From CAYZSU01 sp964480565 (GTDB taxonomy: Bacteria > UBA10199 > 2-02-FULL-44-16 > JAAZCA01): a DNA stretch of 31,214 bases. The stretch is from NCBI GenBank assembly GCA_964480565.1, contig CAYZSU010000024.1, positions 1 to 31,214 of the forward strand. Reading direction: 5' to 3'. Under the pieces are notes generated by a model. That model was not told the DNA's origin and ran no database searches. It saw only the letters and a program-made list of their open reading frames with translations. This document shows positions 1 to 8,216 of this stretch, piece after piece; the first letter of the stretch is position 1; each line of letters opens with the position of its first letter. A program made the translations under genes and the position numbers.

Positions 1-650
1 AAAAGAATGCGGAATTTGTTTGTCAGATGGAGGATGTATTGGATGTTTATAAGCGGTGCTACGATCCCCAAAGACCCGTTATCTGCATGGATGAGAGTAG
101 TAAGCAAACGGTGAAGGACACACGCATTCCAATCATGGCAAAGGCAGGACGAGTAGAATGATATGATACGGAGTATGAGCGTAATGGCGTGAGCAATTTA
201 TTTATGTTTTGTGAGCCCCTTAACGGATGGCGTTGTGTTAAAGTGACAGATCGACGCACAAAACAGGATTGGGCGAAAGTCATGAAAGAGTTAGTCGATG
301 ATCATTATCCGGAAGCAGATAAAATAACAGTCGTGATGGATAATTTGAACACCCATAAAGGGTCATCATTATATGAGACTTATGCGCCATCCGAAGCAAA
401 GAGGATATTGGATCGATTAGAACTACATTATACTCCGACGCATGGAAGCTGGCTAAATATAGCGGAGATCGAGTTTAGTATATTGTCAAAGCAATGTTTG
501 GATAGACGGATACCAGATCAGGCAACATTGAAAACGGAAGTCGCCGCTTGGAACAAGAAACGCAATAATCAGATGGGCAAGGTAGATTGGCAATTTACAA
601 CAGATGATGCCCGGATAAAACTTAAGAGACTATACCCGTCAATCAACTGA
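1..650 (+). pseudogene. IS630-family transposase, 3' part, broken by a stop codon
   Basis: The frame starting at base 3 is the C-terminal DDE region of an IS630-type transposase that begins before the window. The three acidic catalytic blocks are visible: VICMDESS near base 90, VVMDNLNTHKG near base 335 and HGSWLNIAEIEFS near base 445. An in-frame TGA at 159-161 interrupts it, where relatives usually have an arginine (ERYD-type context), so a CGA to TGA change is likely. A remaining open stretch could start at 189 but would lack the first catalytic Asp. TGA is an ordinary stop elsewhere in the window, so recoding is unlikely. I infer a dead copy. It has the same orientation as the transposase start at the right edge. 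Confidence 0.88.
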
Positions 651-715
651 ATTTACTGTGCTAGATGGAAACATTAAAAAATAAGCAAATTAGTAAATGA
701 TCTTATTCTCGTGCA

Positions 716-760
716 CAAAAAACAGTCTTTTTAAATAATTTTGAATTACGACACAGTCTC
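716..760. repeat. Solo end of the 2466-2640 miniature element, or right end of the IS630 copy
   Basis: These 45 bases match the reverse complement of the left arm of the miniature element at 2466-2640 with only a few differences, including the terminal TTACGACACAGTCTC. Similarity stops abruptly upstream of about 716 and after 760. Either this is the right end of the IS whose transposase lies at 1-650, which would make the small element its non-autonomous derivative, or it is a truncated second copy of the small element. The sequence alone does not decide. Confidence 0.65.
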
Positions 761-764
761 GTGA

Positions 765-863
765 CACGGGGATCTATTGGATAAATGTGGCCATTATCCG
801 TGGCTGGAGAGAAAAGCTAAAAAGAAATTTTACAGCACAATTAAAGATATGTTGATTAGGTAA
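765..863 (+). pseudogene. Possible C-terminal remnant of an alpha/beta hydrolase
   Basis: Directly after the repeat end at 760 there is an open frame of about 32 codons ending in TAA at 861-863. It contains KCGHYPWLERKAKKKF. This resembles the C-terminal catalytic histidine segment of alpha/beta hydrolases (GHxPxxE followed by a helix). There is no start; a TGA at 762-764 closes it upstream. I read it as the tail of a gene cut by the element to its left. The match is short, so the assignment is tentative. The rest of this gene-poor stretch, 864-1076, shows nothing I can name. Confidence 0.35.
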
Positions 864-1076
864 GAAAATCCAAGGGTATATTGGTTGAGAAAATCTAAAT
901 AAAAAATATAGCAAAATAACATCATTAGCGAGATGGTCGTAGGTCAGCGAAATGGGTTCAGAAAAAATGGGTTGGATTGCTTCACCATATTTCATCTGTT
1001 TCGCAATGACTTTTATGCCGAACAGTAGATGTGAGCATGTATAAATGAGAGGCTCAGAGTTTGTAACTACCCTGCA

Positions 1077-1237
1077 GAGGTTTCATAAGCGCTTGATCAG
1101 CGTAATTATTGCATTGGCATTCATTACGCTGTCACATCGCTAAACAGCAAATCCAATGAAAGCGCATACATACAAGTATGTAACTGAATTGGATTTGGCT
1201 TTCCAACACCGAAGATGGGCGTTTTGAGGGCAACCTC
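1077..1237 (+). repeat. MITE-like repeat family, copy 1
   Basis: This copy shares with copy 2 a long inner block containing CGCTTGATCAGCGTAA and a hairpin CAGCGTAAT/ATTACGCTG. It shares with the whole family the end segment CCGAAGATGGGCGTTTTG followed by GGGCAAC. Its central hairpin has arms AAATCCAAT (1149-1157) and ATTGGATTT (1188-1196) around a CATAC..GTATG palindrome. The 5' end used by copies 2, 3 and 5 (TGAAAAATAGCAATT) is missing; the copy starts near GAGGTTTC. No clear target duplication is seen. Confidence 0.75.
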
Positions 1238-1358
1238 TTTCAATGAAATTGAACTAATAAAAAAGGTAGCTTAACTAACATTGGTCTGCTTATAAATTTC
1301 TTATTTACGCTTGGTTACTGTTTGGCTAACTCGATCACTTGAATTGATCTACTTACCT

Positions 1359-1908
1359 CTATTTTTGACATTGAATTAAGATATAACGAAGCCCTTCTTG
1401 AACATAGCCATGAGGTGTTTCGGTCCATATTTTTAAGTCTTTATATAGATCTTTCAAAGACATAGGTATTTCTAATATTTTGGGTAACATCATGTACCGT
1501 GTTGCAAAAGACTGTCTGTCGTTTGTATTTATAGATGTGATCAGGTGGTCACATGTTTTTTCCAATTGACATGCGGGGTGTTTATCGATCAATGATTCAA
1601 TTTCAAATACAGTATGGCGATTCTTTCCTGAATCGCATTGTATGTTTTCAATATGCTGGAGTAGTATTTTATATGCAGGGATATCTGGTCGGAGAATGGA
1701 TATGGATTCATTATGATCCCGTATAATGATTCGTCCGCCGGAAGTGAGCAAAGAACTTGCCTGATGGATATAGTCTTCCAAGCGTGTTATGCACCTGCAT
1801 GGTGAGCACAAAGTCATAGATTGTTTCCAGATTTTCAGAAGATAGTATTTTTTCAAACTCATGAAGGCTTGTCCATGGGGTAGTATCAGTAATATGCGAT
1901 AAATAACG
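1359..1908 (-). pseudogene. Frameshifted remnant of a SAM-dependent methyltransferase
   Basis: The C-terminal part reads LEDYIHQASSLLTSGGRIII followed by RDHN, the late-strand region of a class I SAM-dependent methyltransferase. The apparent N-terminus of the long frame (starting at 1862) is not genuine: the frame next to it reads DTTPWTSLHEFEKIL and YDFVLTMQV, which fits the protein better and has a stop at 1909-1911. The two halves join if one base is removed near 1781-1786. The SAM-binding glycine-rich loop that should lie upstream is absent. It is therefore a truncated, frameshifted remnant. It stands divergent from the DUF3795 gene and has no obvious partner. A sequencing error could explain the frameshift but not the missing N-terminus. 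Confidence 0.6.
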
Positions 1909-2037
1909 TTATTTTAGATTTGTAAGTGTCATCTAATTGTGACTATAGGATTGATGTCTATAGCGCAATTAAAATCATATCACTATAGACAAGTGAACGT
2001 TGATGATGTTAATGAGATTCCTAATAAGGAGATAATA

Positions 2038-2370
2038 ATGATGATTGCATATTGTGGACTCGATTGTTCGACGTGTATTGGTTATCTGGCAACTCAATCA
2101 GGTGATGAGAATGAAATGAAAAAAGTAGCTGAAATTTGGTCAGCGCAACATAATGCCACGGTGTTGCCTGAACATGTAATTTGTGATGGTTGCAAAGCAG
2201 GAAAGCGAAAGTCATTTCATTGTTCGAATTCATGTACTATTAATAAATGTTGTATGAAAAAAGGGCATGAGTCATGCATCGAATGCAGTGATTTTGCGTG
2301 TGATAGTGAAAACTTTATTTTGGATAATGTGCCAGAAGCCAAAGGAAATTTAGAAAGTCTGCGCAAGTAG
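2038..2370 (+). CDS. Small Cys-rich DUF3795-family protein
   Basis: A 110-residue protein opening with MMIAYCGLDCSTC, the signature of DUF3795 proteins. Further clusters follow: CDGCKAGKR, CSNSC, NKCCMKKGHESC and IECSDFAC. The spacing suggests one or two metal sites, zinc or iron-sulphur. The family has no firmly established role. I chose the ATG at 2038 because AAGGAGAT lies six bases before it. The frame is open back to 1939, but the extra residues look unrelated to the family. It stands alone between a broken methyltransferase and nested mobile elements. Confidence 0.8.
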   Translation: MMIAYCGLDCSTCIGYLATQSGDENEMKKVAEIWSAQHNATVLPEHVICDGCKAGKRKSFHCSNSCTINKCCMKKGHESCIECSDFACDSENFILDNVPEAKGNLESLRK

Positions 2371-2465
2371 TTGTTGGACAGATTCTTGAACTGTCGACTC
2401 TCATAGCCTTCATCTCTTGACCTAGGGCGTGTGTTCTCAATTGAACATTTAAATGTCTGTCATTA

Positions 2466-2640
2466 TCGGGCTTGGAGACTGTGTCGTAACTCAAAATTAT
2501 TTAAAAAGGTTGTTTTTTAGGGGTTCTCTGACCCCTATTTTTGAAAAACAATTCAATGTGGGGCATTTTGGGAGACCGAAAATTAACATATTTTGTGTTA
2601 TATAAATTCTACATCATTACGACACAGTCTCCAAGCCCGA
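2466..2640. mobile_element. Inner miniature element with 24-bp perfect inverted ends
   Basis: Bases 2466-2489 are the exact reverse complement of 2617-2640; the arm includes GGAGACTGTGTCGTAA. The 175-bp unit encodes no protein. Its end is shared with 716-760, but there homology ends at GAGACTG. The outermost nine bases (TCGGGCTTG / CAAGCCCGA) may therefore be a target palindrome into which the element inserted, rather than part of it. Inside is a terminator-like hairpin (2518-2537) with a T tract. It sits within the outer element 2425-2735. Confidence 0.8.
2518..2542 (+). terminator. Intrinsic terminator-like hairpin inside the inner miniature element
   Basis: TAGGGGT (2518-2524), a six-base loop and ACCCCTA (2531-2537) form a perfect 7-bp stem followed by TTTTT. 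On the plus strand it could stop transcription running from the DUF3795 gene. The opposite strand lacks a T tract. Confidence 0.6.
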
Positions 2641-2816
2641 CGATGATAAGAAATATATGGCATTAGAGCATTAATTTCTTTTTTTGACTATTTATACGCA
2701 TTTAGTAGATTCTTAAATGAATTGAGGACACGCCCACTATACATGGGATTGTTTGCAATATTTATTTCGTAGATAATTTTATCTCAGGTGTTTTGTGGTA
2801 TTTTTGAACACCCCGA

Positions 2817-4724
2817 TTACGTATTGCCAATACTTTCCAATTCTAGCCATCGATTCATATGTTGATCCAATTCACTGGTAATAAGTGACAGTTTCTTTTG
2901 AATAGTAGCTACTTTTTCACCATGCACGTAGATTTCTGGGTCAATTAATGCGGCTTCAAGTTCAGATTTTTTCGATTCTAAGTGAGCAATTTTATCAGGT
3001 AATTGTTCCAATTCGCACTTTTCATGATATCGCAATTTGGGTGGTTGCGATATTTTGTTTTTAGAAGCGATTGTGGTGTCTGTTTTATCTGAATTGTCAT
3101 TGTCCATAGATATTTTAGGGGTTGTATTGGTAAAATAACTGTCCCAGGTATCCACATTGCCAGTATGTTGAATGATTTCATGATCAGGTGAAAAAATGAA
3201 TGCGCTGGTCATGACATTATTTAAAAATGATCGATCATGACTAACAATAAATGCAGTGCCATCATATTGTATCAACATATGCTCAAGAAGCTCTAGCGTA
3301 TCAATATCCAGGTCATTGGTGGGCTCATCTAAAACTAATAAATTGGCTGGTTGTAAAAATAATTTGGCAAGCATTAAGCGGTTTTTTTCGCCGCCAGATA
3401 ATACTTTAACCGGACAAACAGCTCTATCTGGGCTAAATAAAAATTCATTTAAATATCCCAGTACATGCTTGGGTTTTCCATCAATCGTAAACATATCGCC
3501 TTCTGGGGATATGACTTGTTTGACGGTTTTTTCGCCATCAATGATCGTTCGCATTTGATCGAAGTAAGCGATTTTTAGTCCTTTGCCGAGTGTAATATGT
3601 CCGCTGGTTGCTTGAAGTTTTCCAAGCATTAATTTTAACAATGTGGTTTTTCCGCAGCCGTTGGGTCCTAAAATACCCACTTTATCGCCGCGTAATATAA
3701 ATGAAGTAAAGTCCCTAATTAAGGGTGCGCTATCATCAAATGCAAAATTGGCATTTTCTGCATGAAGTATAAGTTTGCCTGATAATTCCGCTTCATTGAC
3801 TCGCGCTTTTAATGATTTATTCAGAGTGCGTCTTTTTTCACGGACGTCGCGCATACTCATCAATGACCGGACACGTCCTTCATTGCGAGTGCGACGTGCT
3901 TGTATTCCTTGACGAATCCACTCTTCTTCTTTGGCAAGTTTTTTGTCAAAAAGCTGCCAGTGTTGTTTCTCTGAATGCAATCGATTATCGCGTTTTTTTA
4001 AGAAGTCATTGTAGGTGCTAGGCAAATGGTATAATTTACCTCGATCAATTTCCGCCATACTATTGGCAACATTATGGGAGAACTCACGATCATGGGATAC
4101 AAATACGATCGTTTTATCTAAGTTCTTAATATAATTTTCCAACCATACAATGGTTTGTATATCCAAGTGATTGGTTGGCTCGTCGAGTAATATCAGATTA
4201 GCGCTGCTTACTAATGTCTTTGCAAGCAATACGCGGCGTTTTTGTCCACCAGATAATGTATCGTACTTGTCAGAGGCCTTTAGTGTTAAATGATTTAATA
4301 TATTGTCTACATTGCTCATCCATGCCCATATATTATGGAAGCTTATTTTTTCTTGAATATCATCCAATGCGGCAATCAATGACTCAGATGGTTGTTTGCT
4401 TACTTGTTCTGACAATGTATGAAATTTTTCAAGGATGGCTTTTTCTTCTTCTCTACCATCAGATACAATATCGAATACAGACCCGGGTATTGTGTCTGGA
4501 ATATCCTGGGATAGATAGGCTGTTTTTGAATTGGGATGATAGGTAATAGTACCATGATCCGGTGTTTCAAGACCTGTGATTAATTTTAACAAGCTGGACT
4601 TTCCAGATCCATTGGAGCCAATTAAACAAATATGCTGACCTGATTTAATATGAAAATCAGTATTGTCCAGAACAGGTGCAGTGCTATATGATAGACTAAT
4701 ATTTTTTAATGATACAAGTAACAT
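2817..4724 (-). CDS. uup: ABC-F ATPase, Uup-like
   Basis: A 635-residue protein with two ABC ATPase domains and no membrane segments, the ABC-F layout. The first domain has Walker A GSNGSGKSS near residue 36 and signature LSGGQKRR near 157. The second has GPNGCGKTT near 351 and LSGGEKNR near 438. The linker between them is basic and helical. A C-terminal coiled coil (about 565-635) is typical of Uup rather than the shorter EttA. ABC-F proteins act on the ribosome or on branched DNA intermediates; Uup is associated with precise excision of transposons and with ribosome function. It starts 30 bases after galT on the same strand, so the two are probably cotranscribed. The ribosome binding site is weak. 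Confidence 0.9.
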   Translation of the reverse strand: MLLVSLKNISLSYSTAPVLDNTDFHIKSGQHICLIGSNGSGKSSLLKLITGLETPDHGTITYHPNSKTAYLSQDIPDTIPGSVFDIVSDGREEEKAILEKFHTLSEQVSKQPSESLIAALDDIQEKISFHNIWAWMSNVDNILNHLTLKASDKYDTLSGGQKRRVLLAKTLVSSANLILLDEPTNHLDIQTIVWLENYIKNLDKTIVFVSHDREFSHNVANSMAEIDRGKLYHLPSTYNDFLKKRDNRLHSEKQHWQLFDKKLAKEEEWIRQGIQARRTRNEGRVRSLMSMRDVREKRRTLNKSLKARVNEAELSGKLILHAENANFAFDDSAPLIRDFTSFILRGDKVGILGPNGCGKTTLLKLMLGKLQATSGHITLGKGLKIAYFDQMRTIIDGEKTVKQVISPEGDMFTIDGKPKHVLGYLNEFLFSPDRAVCPVKVLSGGEKNRLMLAKLFLQPANLLVLDEPTNDLDIDTLELLEHMLIQYDGTAFIVSHDRSFLNNVMTSAFIFSPDHEIIQHTGNVDTWDSYFTNTTPKISMDNDNSDKTDTTIASKNKISQPPKLRYHEKCELEQLPDKIAHLESKKSELEAALIDPEIYVHGEKVATIQKKLSLITSELDQHMNRWLELESIGNT

Positions 4725-4754
4725 AATTAATTTTTGCGTAATGTTTCCAGTTGT

Positions 4755-5750
4755 TTATATGGATGCCTTTCGTAAGTGCTCAGCCGCATCTTCTGGTGGA
4801 GTGGGGTTAATATAATAATCAGTTCCTCGTTCAAATCCGGCAATATTGTTCAAATAGGGGGCGATTTCTAGATGCCAATGAAAATGGGACTTATTTGCAT
4901 GGGATATGGGTGCGGTGTGCAGCATAAAATTATAGGGTGGATCGTTTAATACATTGCTTTGACGTTTTAAGATATTCCCCCAAAAACCGGATAAATCATG
5001 CTTTTGACCATCGGTTAAATCAGTAAATTCAGATTGATGTGTTTTTGGAAAAATCCATGTTTCAAACGCAAACCTAGGCGCATATGGGCAAAATGCAATA
5101 AAGTGTTCGCTTTCATCAACAATGCGCGATTGATTTTTTATTTCCGATTGAATCATATCACAAAATACACATGTGTTATGCTCATTATAATGTGTGATGG
5201 CTGTGCTTAATTCTTCTTCAATAGATTTGGGAGTGAGCGGTAATGCGATGAGCTGTGTATGTGGATGCTCTAAACTAGCACCTGCAAGTAATCCAGAGTT
5301 TTTAAATAGCATGATATAGTTTAATCGGGGATCATTAGCCAATGCCTTGAAACGATTTAAATATGCGTCGAGGACATGGGCGCGCTCAGTATTGCTAAGA
5401 TCATTTAGTTGGCGATTGTGATCTGTGGTTTCGATAATGACTTCATGAATGCCAATGCCCGCCATCTGTTGATAAATACCAGTCATTTGTTTTTCAGAAG
5501 TACCTTCAGGGCTGAGTGCTGGGAATTTATTGGGAACCACTCGTACTTGCCAGCCAGAGGTATCTGGTGCTGTATTATCACGTAAGGCATATGTTTCCGG
5601 TGGTGTGATGCCTTCATTGCCGGTGCAAAATGGGCAAAAGTCACCTTTTTTCTCAGTTTTAGGTAATATAAAATCCCCTGGGCGTTTTCCACGTTCTGCA
5701 CTGATGATAACCCATCGATTGGATAGAGGATCTTTTCTAAGTTCTGGCAT
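4755..5750 (-). CDS. galT: Galactose-1-phosphate uridylyltransferase
   Basis: A 331-residue HIT-superfamily enzyme of the Leloir pathway that exchanges UMP between UDP-glucose and galactose-1-phosphate. The active-site motif HPHTQ is at about residues 162-166, with the nucleophilic second His. Zinc ligands are suggested by CPFC (39-42) and CVFC. A late HFHWHLEI segment also fits the family. I chose the ATG at 5750: AAGGAGAT lies just upstream and the protein then opens with MPELRKDPLSNRWV, the normal family start. A longer frame to 5822 adds 24 unrelated residues. No other gal gene is next to it; uup follows 30 bases downstream. Confidence 0.95.
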   Translation of the reverse strand: MPELRKDPLSNRWVIISAERGKRPGDFILPKTEKKGDFCPFCTGNEGITPPETYALRDNTAPDTSGWQVRVVPNKFPALSPEGTSEKQMTGIYQQMAGIGIHEVIIETTDHNRQLNDLSNTERAHVLDAYLNRFKALANDPRLNYIMLFKNSGLLAGASLEHPHTQLIALPLTPKSIEEELSTAITHYNEHNTCVFCDMIQSEIKNQSRIVDESEHFIAFCPYAPRFAFETWIFPKTHQSEFTDLTDGQKHDLSGFWGNILKRQSNVLNDPPYNFMLHTAPISHANKSHFHWHLEIAPYLNNIAGFERGTDYYINPTPPEDAAEHLRKASI

Positions 5751-5873
5751 GCGTATCTCCTTAATTCTAGTGTAGTGACTGCGCAGAACTCTATAAGGGG
5801 ATATTGTATTGAAGTCAATCATGGACCTTCCCTATTGTATTACTAAATTAAAAATGCCAGCACTAACTCCTTG

Positions 5874-5916
5874 GTGCCAGGCATTGGCAGGGTTGTACGG
5901 ACTTAATGCCTGGCAC
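5874..5916. repeat. REP-like palindrome
   Basis: GTGCCAGGCATT (5874-5885) and AATGCCTGGCAC (5905-5916) are perfect 12-base inverted arms around a 19-base loop. They lie between galT and repeat copy 2. The GTGCC(A/T)GGCA(C/T) core resembles extragenic palindromes linked in other bacteria to Y1 REP transposases. No such transposase is in the window and I saw no second copy here. With no T tract it is not a good intrinsic terminator. Confidence 0.55.
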
Positions 5917-6083
5917 GGAAATTAACAGCCCCATAATGACATGTGTTTGGATGTCTGTTTTGGCTCTTCATTTTAAACTGGTTAAATCATTCATTATTCA
6001 ATCGTGCCGATACATCTTTCATCGTCTTTTTTCCTTACAATATAAATGCGATCACCACGCTGAAGTGGAAGTTTATGAGTAAT

Positions 6084-6335
6084 GGGGTTGCCCTTGGGAA
6101 CGCCCATCTTCGTCGTTGGAAAGCCAAATTCAATTCGGTTACATACTCTTATGGTTGCGCCTTCATTGAATTTGCTGTTTAGCGATGTGACAGCGTAATG
6201 AATGCCAATACAATAATTACGTTACGCTGATCAAGCGCTTATGCATTACCGATAGTAAAAATATAATAGTCGCTGTCCGTCTTGAATATGAACATTTTTG
6301 AACAACCCCACAAATTGCTATTTTTCACCAGTCCC
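6084..6335 (-). repeat. MITE-like repeat family, copy 2
   Basis: The most complete subtype-A copy, in minus orientation, filling much of the 648-base gap between galT and recJ. Its 5' end (right side, 6306-6335) reads GGGACTGGTGAAAAATAGC on the minus strand. Its 3' end (left) has GGGGTTGCCC followed after three bases by GGAACGCCCATCTTCG. The inner block matches copy 1 closely. Central hairpin arms are AAATTCAAT (6126-6134) and ATTGAATTT (6165-6173). Flanking pentamers GTAAT and AAAAT are at most a decayed target duplication. A 79-codon open frame through this copy is not considered a gene. Confidence 0.8.
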
Positions 6336-6398
6336 AAAATAAGTTTAGATATCATTGAATAAATGTATGAATTATTTGTGGGTGGAATGAATCAATCA

Positions 6399-8111
6399 TT
6401 ATGCAGAAATGATATCAATAATACGCAGTTGAATGGAGGTATAGCCATTATAATGATTAAATTCAGGTACAAATGCAATATGGGCCCGTTTGTTGGTGGG
6501 TGCAAGAAGCTCGGCTAGGCGAAAGCCGATGGTATTAAATGATATACCATCTTTTTGAATGCGTAGTTTTAAATGACCATTTCCTACAATGCGGTAATCC
6601 TCAATAATTACATCAAAAAAAGCAAGATGAGGTTCTGGATTATTAGGCCCAAAGGGTTCACAGCGCTTTAAGCTAGTGACTAAGTCTGCAGTAATAGCTT
6701 TTGGGTCAACGATCAGATCAATAGGGATTTTAGGGGATAATTTATGTGCATTTAGTTCATGACATGCCTTTGAAAATTGGGTTTGGAATGCTGTAATATT
6801 GGACTTGTCAATAGTTGCGCCTGCAGCCATTGTATGGCCGCCATATCGGATAAGCAAGTCTTTGCACTTATCTAAGGCTTTAATAATATTAAAACCATCA
6901 ATGCTGCGCGCCGAGCCTTGAATCTCTGAGTCCTGACCGGAAAAAATAATAGTGGGCTTATTGGTATGTCTGGCTACTTTAGCGGCTGCTATGCCAACAA
7001 CACCAATATGCCATTGCTCAGAGAATAATGCTAAGCCATAGGCATCATTTAAGGAGGATGAGTTATGAATGTAATGACTTGTTTCATCAACAATTTCTTT
7101 TTCAATATCTTGGCGCTTGGTATTTAATTCATTTAATTCATTGGCAAGCTGTTTTGCATCTACATAATTACTTTGTGTGAGAAGTTTAAAGGCTGTATAG
7201 GGTGACGCGATTCGTCCTGCCGCATTAATGCGTGGCCCTAGCTGAAAACCAATCGATTGTGTGTTTAGTTCGAGTGGGTTTGCATTACTTGCATGAAGAA
7301 GTGCGGTAATGCCTGGGCGACTATGATTGGCCATTTCTTTTAAACCAATGGATACAAACATACGATTCATTGGAGTTAAGGGCACAAGATCTGCAATTGT
7401 GCCAAGAGCAACCAAGTCTAAATAGCGTTTTAAATTTACTTCACAAAGAAGTGCATTTTTTTTTCGCAAAAATTGTCTTAATGCGATCATAAGCATAAAT
7501 GCTACGCCACATCCTGCAAGTCCTTTTGCAGGGTGGTTTTGAGGTAGTCGATGGGGATTAATCAACGCAATTGTAGGCAATGTATTATCATCCATTTCAT
7601 GATGATCTGTGACGATTGTATCAATTCCCAGTGATTTGGCATAAGCGATTTCATCATGTGCTTTACTGCCATTATCAACGGTAATAATGAGGGTGATTTC
7701 ATTTTGATGGAAATTTTGTATGCTATTGCGGTTAATACCATAGCCTTCCGACCGATTTGGAAGTGCCACTTCAGGACGTATATTGAGTTTAGTGAAAAAA
7801 TCATATAGCAGCGCTGTGGATGTGATCCCGTCCACATCATAGTCACCAAAGATTGCAATTTTTTCTTTATTCTGAATCGCATGATAAATACGTTCAACCG
7901 CTTTTTCCATGTCTGGAAAATCAAATGGGTCTGAGATATTATTTAAGTTCGGCGAAAAATAATGATTGATGTCATTAATATTATGAAGGCCACGATTAAT
8001 TAATATCGTTGCTAAAATTGGGTGTATTGACAATGTCTCTGCTAATTTTTGGCATAAACTAGGGTTGTTATTGTGAATATTCCATCGTTCATTGGTTGTT
8101 TGGCAGGTCAT
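6399..8111 (-). CDS. recJ: Single-stranded-DNA exonuclease RecJ
   Basis: A 570-residue DHH-family 5'-3' exonuclease used in RecF-pathway recombination and mismatch repair. Manganese-binding motifs are present: GDYDVDGITSTALLY near residue 92, ITVDNGS, and VTDHHEMDD with the DHH triad near 168. The DHHA1 domain carries YGGHTMAAGATI, followed by an OB-fold-like C-terminus. The length matches the family. It is the last gene of the spoIID-to-recJ block, separated from secF by 105 bases that contain a terminator, so it probably has its own promoter or depends on read-through. There is no strong ribosome binding site before the ATG. Confidence 0.95.
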   Translation of the reverse strand: MTCQTTNERWNIHNNNPSLCQKLAETLSIHPILATILINRGLHNINDINHYFSPNLNNISDPFDFPDMEKAVERIYHAIQNKEKIAIFGDYDVDGITSTALLYDFFTKLNIRPEVALPNRSEGYGINRNSIQNFHQNEITLIITVDNGSKAHDEIAYAKSLGIDTIVTDHHEMDDNTLPTIALINPHRLPQNHPAKGLAGCGVAFMLMIALRQFLRKKNALLCEVNLKRYLDLVALGTIADLVPLTPMNRMFVSIGLKEMANHSRPGITALLHASNANPLELNTQSIGFQLGPRINAAGRIASPYTAFKLLTQSNYVDAKQLANELNELNTKRQDIEKEIVDETSHYIHNSSSLNDAYGLALFSEQWHIGVVGIAAAKVARHTNKPTIIFSGQDSEIQGSARSIDGFNIIKALDKCKDLLIRYGGHTMAAGATIDKSNITAFQTQFSKACHELNAHKLSPKIPIDLIVDPKAITADLVTSLKRCEPFGPNNPEPHLAFFDVIIEDYRIVGNGHLKLRIQKDGISFNTIGFRLAELLAPTNKRAHIAFVPEFNHYNGYTSIQLRIIDIISA

Positions 8112-8159
8112 GGCATATACTTATCTGACATTGTTGATCTTAGCAAGTCTGCATAATAA

Positions 8160-8182
8160 AAATGCCCCATTAAGGGGCATTT
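8160..8182 (-). terminator. Intrinsic terminator after secF
   Basis: AAATGCCCC (8160-8168) pairs with GGGGCATT and one further T (8174-8182) across a five-base loop. Read on the minus strand, the stem is followed by a T-rich tract (TTTTTATT). It lies between secF and recJ and probably ends the queA-tgt-yajC-secDF transcript. Confidence 0.8.
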
Positions 8183-8216
8183 AATACATAATATTTGAAA
8201 ACAGATAATTGATTAA

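Larger units (their letters stand above)
2425..2735. mobile_element. Outer miniature inverted-repeat element, interrupted by a second one
   Basis: GGGCGTGT at 2425-2432, followed by TCTCAATT and CATTTAA, is mirrored at the right by TTAAATGAATTGAGGACACG (2713-2732) and CCC to 2735. This gives imperfect terminal inverted repeats of about 25 bases. No transposase is encoded. Without the inner element the unit is about 136 bp. The ends look like those of small IS5-like elements, but this is not certain. A CTA trinucleotide lies just outside the left end and one base beyond the right end; it may be a short target duplication. With the inner element it fills most of the 446-base gap between the DUF3795 gene and uup. 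Confidence 0.65.

Noticed and set aside
159..161. TGA read as an amino acid in the left transposase
   Set aside because: TGA ends several normal genes here (J-PilZ, ribF, spoIID), so a recoded TGA is unlikely.
774..995. 73-codon open frame on the minus strand
   Set aside because: No start signal, no family resemblance, and it lies opposite the possible hydrolase remnant.
1109..1131. Sigma-54-like GG-N10-GC pattern inside repeat copies 1 and 2
   Set aside because: The -12 half reads ACGC instead of TTGC and the bases are part of a hairpin arm; no gene follows it.
1359..1862. Methyltransferase-like frame as an intact 167-residue gene
   Set aside because: Its first 25 or so residues are out of frame with the protein-like sequence, and the SAM-binding loop is missing.
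5943..6182. 79-codon open frame on the plus strand upstream of recJ
   Set aside because: Its second half is the mobile repeat copy 2 and the codons are not conserved between repeat copies.
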